Positions 8,490-17,357 of a stretch of 64,000 nt of DNA are shown piece after piece. Under the pieces are notes generated by a model that was given only the letters and a program-made list of their open reading frames with translations, was not told the DNA's origin and did not search any database. Position 1 is the first letter of the stretch. The number at the start of each line of letters is the position of its first letter. The stretch is taken from positions 1-64,000 of the forward strand of contig JAQIBV010000030.1 of assembly GCA_027858855.1 (NCBI GenBank), read 5' to 3'. The DNA comes from Spirochaetota bacterium. Lineage in GTDB: Bacteria; Spirochaetota; UBA4802; JAFGJZ01. The translations under genes and the position numbers were made by a program.

Positions 8490-9711
8490 AAAAAGACCTG
8501 TTAAAAAGTGGACCGACTTGAGTGATGTCAGAAATAAGTTAAATCGCATTTGGGAAAGAGGATCGGTTTTGAGGTTTTTGCTTGATCCTGATGATAGTAA
8601 CAGTATTTCTTTGCCGCTGCGTGTTTCACTTGTAGGGCCCTCAGCTACCGAAATGGCGGAACAGTACAGCGATTGCCGGTTCTGGATAACTGAATTTACA
8701 GACAATTGGTCCGAGTTTTCATTTGAGATTGAGTGGAAGGAGAAGGTCAACCGGCAGATTGGTAAAAATAGTATTCCATCTGCTCTTCTGTTCCATGATA
8801 TAGAAATTATTGTCCGGTTTATTTCTAAAAAAAATGAGCTCTTATTTTTTGAAGAATCAACCGCTCTATTATTAGATAGATTGCCGGATTTAAAAAAATG
8901 GATTTTAAAAAAACCTCTTCATTTAACTGATCCGCATATTGATTGGAAGCAATGCGCTTGTCTTCTTGAGTGGCTTTTAAATAATCCACAGCCATCTATT
9001 TACACAAGACAGATACCTGTGCCCGATATCGATTCAAAATTTATCGAAAAACACAGGGGACTTTTGCTTGATATGTATTTAAGTCTCATTGAACCAGGTG
9101 ATAATTACGATAGTGATGAAAAAAAATCTTTTGAAGATTCTCTGGGTTTTAAAAAGAAACCGATATTGGTTCGATTAAAATTTCTTGATTCTGATTTATC
9201 TATAAACGGTCTGTCCGAAGTTACCGTGCGTCATGATGAGCTTAATGGACTTGAACTAAATCCTGATAATGTATTTGTTATTGAAAATGATATTAATGCG
9301 TTAACATTTCCGATGATGCGAAACTCTCTTGTTATATTTGGACGTGGATACGGTTTTAGCTATCTTAAACAGATAAAATGGTTAGATAAAGCAAATATAT
9401 GGTATTGGGGAGATATTGATACCCATGGGTTCAGTATTTTAGACCAGTTTAAAAATATATTCCCGAATAGCAGATCGCTCATGATGGATTATCAAACACT
9501 TATGCGTTTCAGAAACAAGTGGGTTCGCGAATCAAAACCAAACAAGGGAGCGTCTCTTACCCGGCTATCAAAAGATGAAAAAAAAATTTATGAGTCATTA
9601 TCTTCGGATCTTTATGGGGTCAATTTGAGATTGGAACAGGAATTTGTTGATTACATTTATGTAATTGAATATCTACGATCACTGAATTTGGAGTTAATTG
9701 ATGTGAAGTAA
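8473..9711 (+). CDS. jetD: Wadjet nuclease JetD (DUF3322-DUF2220, TOPRIM)
   Basis: This 412-residue protein starts at GTG (8473), overlapping the jetC stop by 17 bases, with AGGA 5-6 nt upstream. The N-terminal DUF3322-type domain covers about residues 1-190. The C-terminal DUF2220 part holds a TOPRIM fold with the glutamate of VIEND at 271 and the paired aspartates of YWGDIDTHGF at 314 and 316. In characterised Wadjet systems JetD is the nuclease, related to topoisomerase VI/Spo11-type enzymes, which linearises circular plasmids loaded on JetABC. The catalytic residues are present. The gene ends about 40 bases before a strong hairpin that separates the operon from the convergent chemoreceptor gene. 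Confidence 0.92.
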   Translation: MKSSHKKRPVKKWTDLSDVRNKLNRIWERGSVLRFLLDPDDSNSISLPLRVSLVGPSATEMAEQYSDCRFWITEFTDNWSEFSFEIEWKEKVNRQIGKNSIPSALLFHDIEIIVRFISKKNELLFFEESTALLLDRLPDLKKWILKKPLHLTDPHIDWKQCACLLEWLLNNPQPSIYTRQIPVPDIDSKFIEKHRGLLLDMYLSLIEPGDNYDSDEKKSFEDSLGFKKKPILVRLKFLDSDLSINGLSEVTVRHDELNGLELNPDNVFVIENDINALTFPMMRNSLVIFGRGYGFSYLKQIKWLDKANIWYWGDIDTHGFSILDQFKNIFPNSRSLMMDYQTLMRFRNKWVRESKPNKGASLTRLSKDEKKIYESLSSDLYGVNLRLEQEFVDYIYVIEYLRSLNLELIDVK

Positions 9712-9748
9712 TATATTTTGAGAGAACTCGTTTAGATTATATGGATTT

Positions 9749-9792
9749 CCCCACATGTATGGAACGGTTGTGACCGTTTCCTACATGTGGGG
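9749..9792. terminator. Hairpin between convergent jetD and chemoreceptor genes
   Basis: Two 20-base arms, CCCCACATGTATGGAACGGT and its near-perfect complement (18 of 20 pairs), enclose a TGTG loop. There is no long U-tract on either side, so it may be a bidirectional terminator-like or REP-like palindrome rather than a classical intrinsic terminator. Confidence 0.55.
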
Positions 9793-9820
9793 GAGATAAA
9801 ACTAATAAGGCTAATAAAAC

Positions 9821-11575
9821 TTAATGAATCTTAAAGAATGCTATTTTCCCTTTTAGGTGATCTGCCATTGAAGAAAGTTTTTCAACGTTACCAGCAATTT
9901 CTTCGGAGCCGCCCGCGCTTGATTGAACCATTTGATTAATATTAGTCATCGATTTCATTATCTCTTCGGCAGCTGTACGCTGTTCATCCGCCGCAAACTT
10001 TACTTCGTCAGATAGATTTTTGAGCTCCATTATACTTAAATTTACAGACTTGTTGGCATCCTGCTGTTCATTTACATCCAGGATTATTTCAGTCATCATT
10101 TTATCGATAGACTCAACACCCTTAATAATTTTACTAATACCGGCAATTGTATCGTCAACATTCCTCATGCCATCAGTAATCTCGTTATTATTTTTTTCTA
10201 TTAGTGATGCAATTTGACTGATGCTTGAGGCAGTCTGATCAGCAAGTTTTGAAATCTCGTCAGCAACAACGGCAAAACCCTTACCCGATTCGCCTGCTCT
10301 TGCTGCCTCAATGGCCGCGTTGAGTGATAGAAGGTTAATTTCTCCTGAGATATCGCCGATTATTTGAATTATATCAGTAACTTCCTTTGAACTTTGTGAT
10401 ATTTCATCCATGCTTGAGTTCATAAGATTTAATGCTTTGCGTCCTGTTTTAGCCTGTTCTGTGATTTGTGTTGATTGCTTTCTTGTTGTTGTAATCCTTT
10501 CAGCCATGGTATCAATTTTATCCGATAATTCTTTTATTAGTGAAATGACTTCATTTAGCTTGTTTTGTTGAATTTGACTGTTGTTTGAAATATTATTTAC
10601 GCCTGCCGTTACCTCTTCCATAGTTACCGTAATTTGTTCAGAAGATGCTGCCTGATTCTGTGTATTCTTTGAAAAACTTGAAGTTGTTTCAAAAAGGTTT
10701 TCGGACGCGATGTTCAGATCATCTGCGACTTCAGAGACTTCTTTTATTACTTCATGCAAATTATTGATAAAATTATTGAAGATAACTCCGAGACCATTGA
10801 TCTCGTCTTTTGCTTCGTCTTGTACCGGATACTTTGCATTCAGATCACCGGAACTTCCTTTGACAAAAACATGGTTAAACATGGACAAGGACTTTAATAT
10901 ATTTCTTGAAATCACAAATGCTATTAAAATTGATAAAACAAATGTAAAAATTACAATTATTGTCGATACTGTTCGGACACTCTTTATCTGTCTGTTACTT
11001 TTAGAGTGATTTTCTCCTGACATTTTTTCGGTGTAATTTTCCAGGCGAGATAAGCTTTGTATGTATTCATTCATTAACGTTACAATACTGTTAATATCCG
11101 CAATACTGCCCTCTTGATCTTTGTTCACCAGCTTTTTATCGACATCAGATATCAATCCAACCCAATTAGTATGTAACTCTTCGAGTTCAAGAATCGTTTT
11201 CTTTATATCTTCGTCAATTACATCATTTTTCATTTTTATGAAGTTACTGCTTATCGTTTCTTCCGGACTTTTCAGTTTGTTGCGTATAATCTCTCTAACG
11301 TTGTTAAACTCTTCTCTTGCTGTCGCGTTTTTAGATTCCAGTAAAATATTGTAAAATTTCACAAATTCATGTTTTGCAGCCATTGAATTCCGTGAGAGTT
11401 GTACAGCTTGATATAACTCCTCTGTGTTTTGGCCGGAGTTGTTTAAAGCCTTTGTTAAAAAAATACTTACAAAAATAAATACTATCAGAATGAACGCATA
11501 ACTTCCAATTAACTTAGTTTTTATTTTTAAGTTCAAAAATATTGGCACTTTGTGCCTATTGTTCTGTGGGGACAT
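9821..11575 (-). CDS. Methyl-accepting chemotaxis protein
   Basis: This 584-residue chemoreceptor has a first membrane segment at about 24-46, a helical periplasmic sensor of about 160 residues (four-helix-bundle size, charged and coiled), a second membrane segment at about 205-225, a HAMP region and a long cytoplasmic signalling domain. The signalling tip is clear: [17 protein letters not shown] followed by [18 protein letters not shown]. It would bind CheA/CheW and control the flagellar motor, with an unknown ligand. No CheR-tethering pentapeptide is present at the C-terminus. The start has GGAGGAG immediately upstream. It is transcribed alone and converges on the Wadjet operon. Confidence 0.92.
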   Translation of the reverse strand: MSPQNNRHKVPIFLNLKIKTKLIGSYAFILIVFIFVSIFLTKALNNSGQNTEELYQAVQLSRNSMAAKHEFVKFYNILLESKNATAREEFNNVREIIRNKLKSPEETISSNFIKMKNDVIDEDIKKTILELEELHTNWVGLISDVDKKLVNKDQEGSIADINSIVTLMNEYIQSLSRLENYTEKMSGENHSKSNRQIKSVRTVSTIIVIFTFVLSILIAFVISRNILKSLSMFNHVFVKGSSGDLNAKYPVQDEAKDEINGLGVIFNNFINNLHEVIKEVSEVADDLNIASENLFETTSSFSKNTQNQAASSEQITVTMEEVTAGVNNISNNSQIQQNKLNEVISLIKELSDKIDTMAERITTTRKQSTQITEQAKTGRKALNLMNSSMDEISQSSKEVTDIIQIIGDISGEINLLSLNAAIEAARAGESGKGFAVVADEISKLADQTASSISQIASLIEKNNNEITDGMRNVDDTIAGISKIIKGVESIDKMMTEIILDVNEQQDANKSVNLSIMELKNLSDEVKFAADEQRTAAEEIMKSMTNINQMVQSSAGGSEEIAGNVEKLSSMADHLKGKIAFFKIH

Positions 11576-11837
11576 AACTCCTCCGTAAAACTAAAGTCAG
11601 GCTTTATTAAGAAAGATATCTTTAAATTATATCATGAAAGGCTGTGATAACAATAATAAGTAGTCACTAGTAATTACATTAGTATGAAAACGTTATTGAT
11701 TATCAGTATATTTTGAAAAATCTTAACTTCTTTGGCGGATATCGGGAGTTGATCTTTTAATAAGTTAAAACACTGAAACGGATATCACAAGAAAAAATCA
11801 ATGATTACTAAAAAGCACATTCACTTTAAGAATTATG

Positions 11838-11900
11838 CCAAAAATAAATATATCCATGATAATAGTATAAGCTTTAACATGGATATATTTTTATTTGTGT
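11838..11900 (-). terminator. Intrinsic terminator of the sugar ABC operon
   Basis: Arms reading ATATATCCATG and CATGGATATAT are separated by about 20 bases. On the minus strand the stem is followed by TTATTTTT. It lies about 55 bases after the yjfF-like stop codon and is well placed to end that operon. A-rich sequence on the other side could also make it work in reverse. Confidence 0.65.
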
Positions 11901-11953
11901 TCAGCCCGTTAATTGAAAGTTCTAAAAATTTGAGTTTCACATGTCTCTTGGTT

Positions 11954-13018
11954 TCAACCGATACCTTTCTTTTTGCGATATGCGATAATTACACTTTGAA
12001 GCAGAATAAAGAAACATAGCATAAGTCCAGTGGTAATACTCTGCCAATAGGGCTCCCTAAGTCCAGATGCGATTACAATATTGCTAAATGTCTTTAAAGA
12101 CATTACACCGAACAGTGTTCCGATTACACTGCCAACACCACCGGTTAATAGTGTTCCTCCGATAATGGAGGAGGCGATTGCCTGTATTTCTGCCTGGTAC
12201 GCGTTACCCGAGTTTCCTGCCCCTGTGTGCAACAGATAGACATAGCCACCGATTCCTGCAAATAATCCGCAAATTACATAGGATAAAAATCGTGTTCGTT
12301 TGACATTTATTCCAAGCATTAACGCGCTTTGATCGCTGCCACCAACCGCGTACAGGTTGCGTCCGAATCGCGTCCATTTAAGAACTACCCAGACAGCCAA
12401 TACAATAATAAAAGCAATTATTACACCCGGTTCAATTCTTGCAGGAATAAAATTACCAGTTTTCCCATAAGAGCCGATGCCGGGAATAACAACACGAAAT
12501 TGCTTAAAGGCAAGAAATGTTTCATTAGTCACGGTGCGCGGAGTACTGCTGACGATTGTTGTCAGTCCTTTAGCAAAAAACATACCCGCCAAAGTGACGA
12601 TAAATGGTTGAATTTTTAAATATGCTACCAGAAATCCCTGAATAAGTCCCATCAGCAGACCTATGCCTAAAGCTAAAATTATTGAGCCAAATATACTGCC
12701 ACTGTAGTCTTCCAGAAATATAACACAGGTCATGGTTATAAGGGCAACCACGCCTCCCACCGAAATATCAATACCAGCAGCTATCATCACTACGGTTAGT
12801 CCGCATGAAATTACAATTAAGTAGGAATTGTTGTTGAAAATGTCCAAAAATTGTTGAGGATTCAGAAAGCCTCCGCCCCACACAATCATGGCAAATATGT
12901 ACATTGTGGTAAAAGCGGAAATCGTTATAGTCAAGAGCAATGCGGTGCTCGAAATAGGCTCTTTGGGTTTTGTGCCAGTCTCTTTGGAAAATAGATTCTT
13001 AAGTTTTCTGATTGCCAT
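11954..13018 (-). CDS. yjfF: Sugar ABC transporter permease, YjfF-like
   Basis: This 354-residue inner-membrane permease of the BPD_transp_2 (ribose/galactofuranose) family has about nine hydrophobic segments after a short cytoplasmic N-terminus. Conserved pieces include GGIDISVGGVVAL-like sequence (AAGIDISVGGVVALI), IQPFIVTLAGMFFAKGL, the AVGG...SALMLGINVKR coupling loop that contacts the ATPase, and SSIIGGTLLTGGVGSVIGTLFG. It is the last gene of an operon in the order binding protein, ATPase, permease, permease, the same order as E. coli ytfQ-ytfR-ytfT-yjfF for galactofuranose. It starts 1 base after the previous stop. The substrate is inferred from gene order only. Confidence 0.85.
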   Translation of the reverse strand: MAIRKLKNLFSKETGTKPKEPISSTALLLTITISAFTTMYIFAMIVWGGGFLNPQQFLDIFNNNSYLIVISCGLTVVMIAAGIDISVGGVVALITMTCVIFLEDYSGSIFGSIILALGIGLLMGLIQGFLVAYLKIQPFIVTLAGMFFAKGLTTIVSSTPRTVTNETFLAFKQFRVVIPGIGSYGKTGNFIPARIEPGVIIAFIIVLAVWVVLKWTRFGRNLYAVGGSDQSALMLGINVKRTRFLSYVICGLFAGIGGYVYLLHTGAGNSGNAYQAEIQAIASSIIGGTLLTGGVGSVIGTLFGVMSLKTFSNIVIASGLREPYWQSITTGLMLCFFILLQSVIIAYRKKKGIG

Positions 13019-13019
13019 A

Positions 13020-14087
13020 TCAATTATTCTCCGTTAGTTTTATCGGTTTTTTGAACAGCCTGTTGCGAAGTTGAATGGCATGTTGTTGAACAACGGGTGA
13101 GCCTATAACAACAATCGCTATAATAACAATTGCCTTGTACGCTTTTACAGCTGTTGATGAAACCTTCATAGCATAAAGTGTTATTGTTAAAGCCTGAATA
13201 ATGTATGCCCCTACCACCGACCCGGCTAATTTGAACTTACCGCCGCTAAGTGCGTTTCCACCGATGGCTACTGCCAAAATAGCATCCATTTCAATATCTA
13301 TAAGAATGGTTTCATGGTTAATCAGTCCTATTCGACAGACATTGATAGCCCCTGCGATTGAAACACAAACGCCAAGAATCATAAACGCCAATAATTTCAT
13401 AAGAACAGGATTGATACCGTTTAATCGGGCAGCCTTTTCGTTAATACCAACTGATTGTATGTATAGTCCAAGATTGGTGAACTTCAAGGCCAATGTAACT
13501 AGTATCCCGAATACAATTACAATAAGAATGGGGCTGGGGATGGGGATGCCGGGAATAAAACTCCCTATATAGCTTAACAGAGGGCTATCTACATTAGGCG
13601 TTGCTCCGCCGTTTATCCAGTATGCTATTGGTCGCCCGGCAGTAAATAGTATTAATGACGCAATCATAGGCTGAATATCAAAGAAAGCAACCAGTGCACC
13701 GTTAAATAATCCAAAAATGATAGCAACAATACAGGCTGTCACAAGAGCCAGAAGAATAATCGGCATTGTGATATCATTCGCGCGAAGGACTCGAACAAAC
13801 ACGCTGCCGGCTATTGCCGCCGCTGCACCAACGCTTATATCCTGTCCCTTTGTTGCTGCTGTTACCAGAGTCATGGCTATTGCTAAAACAGCAAGCTCGG
13901 ATGCTCCGTTTATAATGCTGATTAGGTTACCTGAAAAAACGGTGTTTCCGTAATTATTGGTTATTACGTGTATAGAAAAGAAACTGATGTCTCTGAATGC
14001 ATTAAAAACAATTACCAGGAAAAGCGCGAACAATGGTATAGCCAATTGAGAATGTGACAGTTTTTTAACGTTTAAGCTCTTAAGCAT
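13020..14087 (-). CDS. ytfT: Sugar ABC transporter permease, YtfT-like
   Basis: This 355-residue polytopic permease is a paralogue of the following gene. Family features include GASELAVLAIAMTLVTAATKGQDISVGAAAAIAG, here in pieces, then IQPMIASLILFTAGRPIAYWI, the SVGINEKAARLNGIN coupling loop, and AVAIGGNALSGGKFKLAGSVVGA. It would form a heterodimeric membrane channel with the YjfF-like subunit. Its start overlaps the ATPase stop by 8 bases, and a one-base gap separates it from the next gene, so all three are probably translated from one transcript. Confidence 0.85.
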   Translation of the reverse strand: MLKSLNVKKLSHSQLAIPLFALFLVIVFNAFRDISFFSIHVITNNYGNTVFSGNLISIINGASELAVLAIAMTLVTAATKGQDISVGAAAAIAGSVFVRVLRANDITMPIILLALVTACIVAIIFGLFNGALVAFFDIQPMIASLILFTAGRPIAYWINGGATPNVDSPLLSYIGSFIPGIPIPSPILIVIVFGILVTLALKFTNLGLYIQSVGINEKAARLNGINPVLMKLLAFMILGVCVSIAGAINVCRIGLINHETILIDIEMDAILAVAIGGNALSGGKFKLAGSVVGAYIIQALTITLYAMKVSSTAVKAYKAIVIIAIVVIGSPVVQQHAIQLRNRLFKKPIKLTENN

Positions 14088-15600
14088 CTTGAGTCGCCTC
14101 CCCTGCGATAGTGTGCATAATTTTAGTTTGAGTCATTTCTTCACCCTTCAGTTCACCTACTATTTTACGATCACGCATAACTATAAGCTTTGAACAGGTG
14201 GTAAGCATCTCTCCTATTTCTGATGAAATAAAAGTAACACTGACACCATCTTCAGCAAGCTTAAGCACCAGCTTTTGTATTTCAACTTTTGTGCCAATGT
14301 CAATACCTCGAGTTGGTTCATCCAGAATCAGGTATTGCGGATTTGTAAGCAGCCAGCGCGCAAGAATTGCTTTCTGTTGATTACCGCCGGAAAGAGATTT
14401 TATAGGCGTATCCATAGAGGCTGTTTTAATTCCTAATAATTTGATATACTTGTCTGCAAAGGCTTCCGCCTCGGCCTTGGGAAAAGGGTGAAAAAAGCCC
14501 TTTAAGACCTGTAAAGCAAGTATGATATTTTCACGTACTGACAAATCTTCGATAATACCGTCCCCCTTCCTATCCTCAGGGAGGTATCCGATACCATGTT
14601 TCATGGAGTCCTTAGGGCTGGATATTTTAGCTTCCTTTTCATTTATTCTTATCTTGCCTCTGGTAATTCGATCAGCACCGAATATGGCACGTACACTTTC
14701 GCTGCGGCCGGATCCAAGAAGTCCGGTGAACCCGTTTACTTCTCCTTTTTTAATTTCGAAGTCAAACGGCTTTATCCCTTCAACACTGGATAATCCGAAA
14801 GCCTCATAAACAATCGGGGCATCTTCTCCAACTTCCTTCTTTTTATGATGTTGTAACTCTGAAATTTCATCAAGCTCTTTGCCCATCATTTTGGAGATAA
14901 GATCAAAGCGGGGTAAGTCCTTTATATCGTATGCTCCTATCAGCTCTCCGTTTCGTAAAACAGTTATCCTGTCGCAAATTTCATATACCTGTTCAAGAAA
15001 ATGTGTTATGAAGACGATACCAACACCGCGGGATTTCAAATCACGCATAAGAGAAAAAAGTAATTCAACCTCATGTTCATCCAGTGAGGATGTCGGCTCA
15101 TCAAGAATTAAAACTTTACATTCCATATCGACAGCGCGGGCAACTGCGACCATCTGTTGTACGGCCAGAGAGCATGTACCAAGTTGCCTTGTAGCACTTG
15201 TTGGTATCTTGAGTTTAGTAAGAATTTCCCCAGCTCTTTTTTCTCTTGATCGCCAGTTTATGAAACGATAGTTACCTCGTCCGATAAACATGTTTTCAGC
15301 AACCGTAAGGTTAGGGCAGAGGGTTATCTCTTGATAAACAGTGCTGATACCAGAGTCCTGAGCTTCCTGAGGTGATTTTATTCTGATTTCTCTGTCGATA
15401 CCGTCGATGTTGATCTGCCCTGAATCTTTCTGGTATACGCCGGTCAAAACTTTGACCAAAGTTGACTTGCCGGCTCCATTTTCACCCATCAGAGCGTGGA
15501 TTTCCCCCTTGCAAAGAGTGAAATCCACATTATGCAAAGCACGCACACCCGGAAACGTTTTGCTAATTCCACGCATGGATAAAACAGTGTCATTCTTCAT
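14080..15600 (-). CDS. ytfR: Sugar ABC transporter ATPase, YtfR-like (two ABC domains)
   Basis: This 506-residue protein has two tandem ABC domains, as in the RbsA/MglA/YtfR family. The first has Walker A GENGAGKSTLVK (about 38-49) and Walker B VLILDEPTSSLDEHE. The second has the degenerate Walker A GLLGSGRSESV that is usual for the second half of this family, plus signature LSGGNQQKAILARWL and YLILDEPTRGIDIGT. It powers uptake by the two permeases encoded downstream. It follows the binding-protein gene after about 130 bases that contain a perfect hairpin, which may lower its expression relative to the binding protein. Confidence 0.92.
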   Translation of the reverse strand: MKNDTVLSMRGISKTFPGVRALHNVDFTLCKGEIHALMGENGAGKSTLVKVLTGVYQKDSGQINIDGIDREIRIKSPQEAQDSGISTVYQEITLCPNLTVAENMFIGRGNYRFINWRSREKRAGEILTKLKIPTSATRQLGTCSLAVQQMVAVARAVDMECKVLILDEPTSSLDEHEVELLFSLMRDLKSRGVGIVFITHFLEQVYEICDRITVLRNGELIGAYDIKDLPRFDLISKMMGKELDEISELQHHKKKEVGEDAPIVYEAFGLSSVEGIKPFDFEIKKGEVNGFTGLLGSGRSESVRAIFGADRITRGKIRINEKEAKISSPKDSMKHGIGYLPEDRKGDGIIEDLSVRENIILALQVLKGFFHPFPKAEAEAFADKYIKLLGIKTASMDTPIKSLSGGNQQKAILARWLLTNPQYLILDEPTRGIDIGTKVEIQKLVLKLAEDGVSVTFISSEIGEMLTTCSKLIVMRDRKIVGELKGEEMTQTKIMHTIAGEATQDA

Positions 15601-15641
15601 TGGTTACAAACCACCTTTATGCTTTGGGAATTTTAAAAATG

Positions 15642-15680
15642 GCGACGCAGGTGTGTATGGGAAATACACACCTGCGTCGC
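15642..15680 (-). terminator. Perfect 17-bp hairpin between ytfQ-like and ytfR-like genes
   Basis: Arms GCGACGCAGGTGTGTAT (15642-15658) and its exact complement (15664-15680) enclose a five-base loop. On the minus strand the stem is followed by CATTTTTAAAA. Such hairpins between an abundant binding-protein gene and its ATPase commonly act as partial terminators or mRNA stabilisers. Its role here is inferred. Confidence 0.75.
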
Positions 15681-15729
15681 ACAGTCGTAATGCGAAATTG
15701 TTCTTATCGTTTGAATAAAGGATTAGCTA

Positions 15730-16695
15730 TTAGTCTCCAAGCCCGTAAGTATCGATGTCGTTTTGTGTAATTGTTTTTGCGTCAAAACCCTTCTCTTCAG
15801 AAATAACTTTCTTTGAAGGAATATTTCCGGTTTTAATCATTTCGTCGATTACAGCAGCCTGAAATGGACTACACTGACCGTCATAGTTCCAGTTACCTGC
15901 AAGCAGTTCTCTAAGAGCCCATTTGTTACAGTCAAAGCCCATGATAATTACATCTTTATCAACACCGTGTTTAATACCAGCGTCATCAAGCGCAGCAACA
16001 GCACCCTTTGCCATACCGTCATTTTCCGCGTAAATAACATTAAATTTTTCACCAGAGTTGATTACCGATTCGATAATTTTTTTTGCTTCAGCTTCATCCC
16101 AGGTTGCAGTCTGCTGAACAACCATTTTCATATTGCCGGCAGCAAATTCCTTATCCAACGCAGCTGTACGTCCAATCTGAGCATCACTTCCCATTGCGCC
16201 CTGGATGTGAATAACGTTATACTTGTCAAGATTCTGTGCTTTCAGCCACTTTACAGCTGTATCTCCCTGGTTTGCCATGTCGGAAACAACAGCGGCCGCA
16301 TACAGAGCCGGATCTGCATTGAGCATGCGGTCAAATAGAAATACCTTGATACCTGCTTCTTTGGCTCGTGAAAGAATAGAAGCCCAACCATCTGTAGCGG
16401 CTGCTGAAAGGAAAATATAGTCCACTCCGTCAGTGATAAACTGACTTGCAGCATTCAGCTGTTCATCATTCTTAAGACTGTAGAAAGCTGAAACATCGTA
16501 TCCGTTTTCTTTTGTGAATACTTTTTCAAAGTCCGCCACATTTGCCGCACGATATCCCGACTCAGATGGTGGATTATTGATGATACCGACTTTGATCAGA
16601 TCACTACTGCTTCCTTGTGACTTTTTACAACCCGCTAGTCCAAACAGCAACGATACTGCAACAACCAGAACAAGTAACTTTTTAAGACTCTTCAT
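15730..16695 (-). CDS. ytfQ: Sugar ABC transporter substrate-binding lipoprotein, YtfQ-like
   Basis: This 321-residue protein has a lipoprotein signal (MKSLKKLLVLVVAVSLLFGLAGC, shown in part, with lipobox LAGC) and a Peripla_BP_4 fold. It resembles YtfQ: VGIINNPPSESGYRAANV at the start, FITDGVDYIFLSAAATDGW, VFLFDRML, QGAMGSDAQIGRTAALDKE and YAENDGMAKGAVAALDDAGI. YtfQ of E. coli binds galactofuranose. A furanose or a related sugar is likely here, but this is inferred. I chose the ATG at 16695, which has GGAGG 8 bases upstream, over a longer frame starting at 16722. It is the first gene of the four-gene uptake operon. Confidence 0.88.
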   Translation of the reverse strand: MKSLKKLLVLVVAVSLLFGLAGCKKSQGSSSDLIKVGIINNPPSESGYRAANVADFEKVFTKENGYDVSAFYSLKNDEQLNAASQFITDGVDYIFLSAAATDGWASILSRAKEAGIKVFLFDRMLNADPALYAAAVVSDMANQGDTAVKWLKAQNLDKYNVIHIQGAMGSDAQIGRTAALDKEFAAGNMKMVVQQTATWDEAEAKKIIESVINSGEKFNVIYAENDGMAKGAVAALDDAGIKHGVDKDVIIMGFDCNKWALRELLAGNWNYDGQCSPFQAAVIDEMIKTGNIPSKKVISEEKGFDAKTITQNDIDTYGLGD

Positions 16696-16748
16696 ATACG
16701 TCCTCCAAAAAAATGTTTTCATTGTGTTTTACCTACGTTACTTTTTTG

Positions 16749-16796
16749 ACAGTATTCTGTGAAGAATACTGTAGTATTAACATAACGTATTACAGT
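16749..16796 (-). promoter_or_regulatory. Overlapping ACTGTA/TACAGT palindromes upstream of ytfQ-like gene
   Basis: A perfect 10-bp inverted repeat, ACAGTATTCT-GTGA-AGAATACTGT (16749-16772), shares its right arm with a second, looser palindrome ACTGTAGTA...TATTACAGT ending near 16796. Three similar half-sites starting about 54 bases before the start codon suggest an operator for a sugar-responsive regulator, or a structured leader. No -10/-35 pair could be assigned with confidence. Confidence 0.45.
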
Positions 16797-16800
16797 ATGG

Positions 16801-17357
16801 CACAGTGATTAATAATAATTAAGCCGTGGTAATAATATTCTAATATATTTGTGAGTTTCTTTCAAGTTTTGTGGATAAAAAATGTTTACCCTCAAGTCAA
16901 CTGACTCTACGCGGCTTCTTTTAGCATTCCATCAGTAAATTTTTCATTGCTCATTACTTTCGGGATTAACTCTATAATTGCAGATACTGTGCCAGAATGT
17001 AGTCAGGTGAGTATTTTTGTCTATTTGCGTTAAAATATTATAGAAAACCTAATAATTGTTACTTTTTTCTATAAATTGAGCACTTTGCTTTGTAACTTTT
17101 CGGAATAATTCTATTCAAATGTTTGTTAAGGAGCATGTTAAAAATTATGTAGAGGAAATATGTATAAAAAATGCACATGTTTTATACAATTGTGATAAAT
17201 AATTGCACACAGATCAGGATAATCTTCTTTCTATTTTAAAAAAACCGATTTTTATTCTGCAAATGAACATCAAAATAACCTCCCCACAGACGTGATTAAT
17301 CGCTGAAAATAGTCATTCTTAGATTCAAACTTCGCTGCTTTGCGTGATACTCTTTTC
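16801..17357. other. Intergenic stretch of about 560 bases, no gene recognised
   Basis: AT-rich sequence with many stops in all frames. A minus-strand segment near 16917-17008 reads HSGTVSAIIELIPKVMSN and ends at a stop after KEAA. It may be the end of a decayed gene, but it is too short to assign. Confidence 0.4.

Noticed and set aside
11801-12019. 72-residue plus-strand frame near the end of the sugar ABC operon
   Set aside because: It spans the terminator hairpin and overlaps the 3' end of the yjfF-like gene in antisense, with no family match.
16917-17008. Minus-strand peptide ending in MSNEKFTDGMLKEAA taken as the end of a decayed gene
   Set aside because: Only about 30 residues with an in-frame stop before them, so it cannot be assigned to a family.
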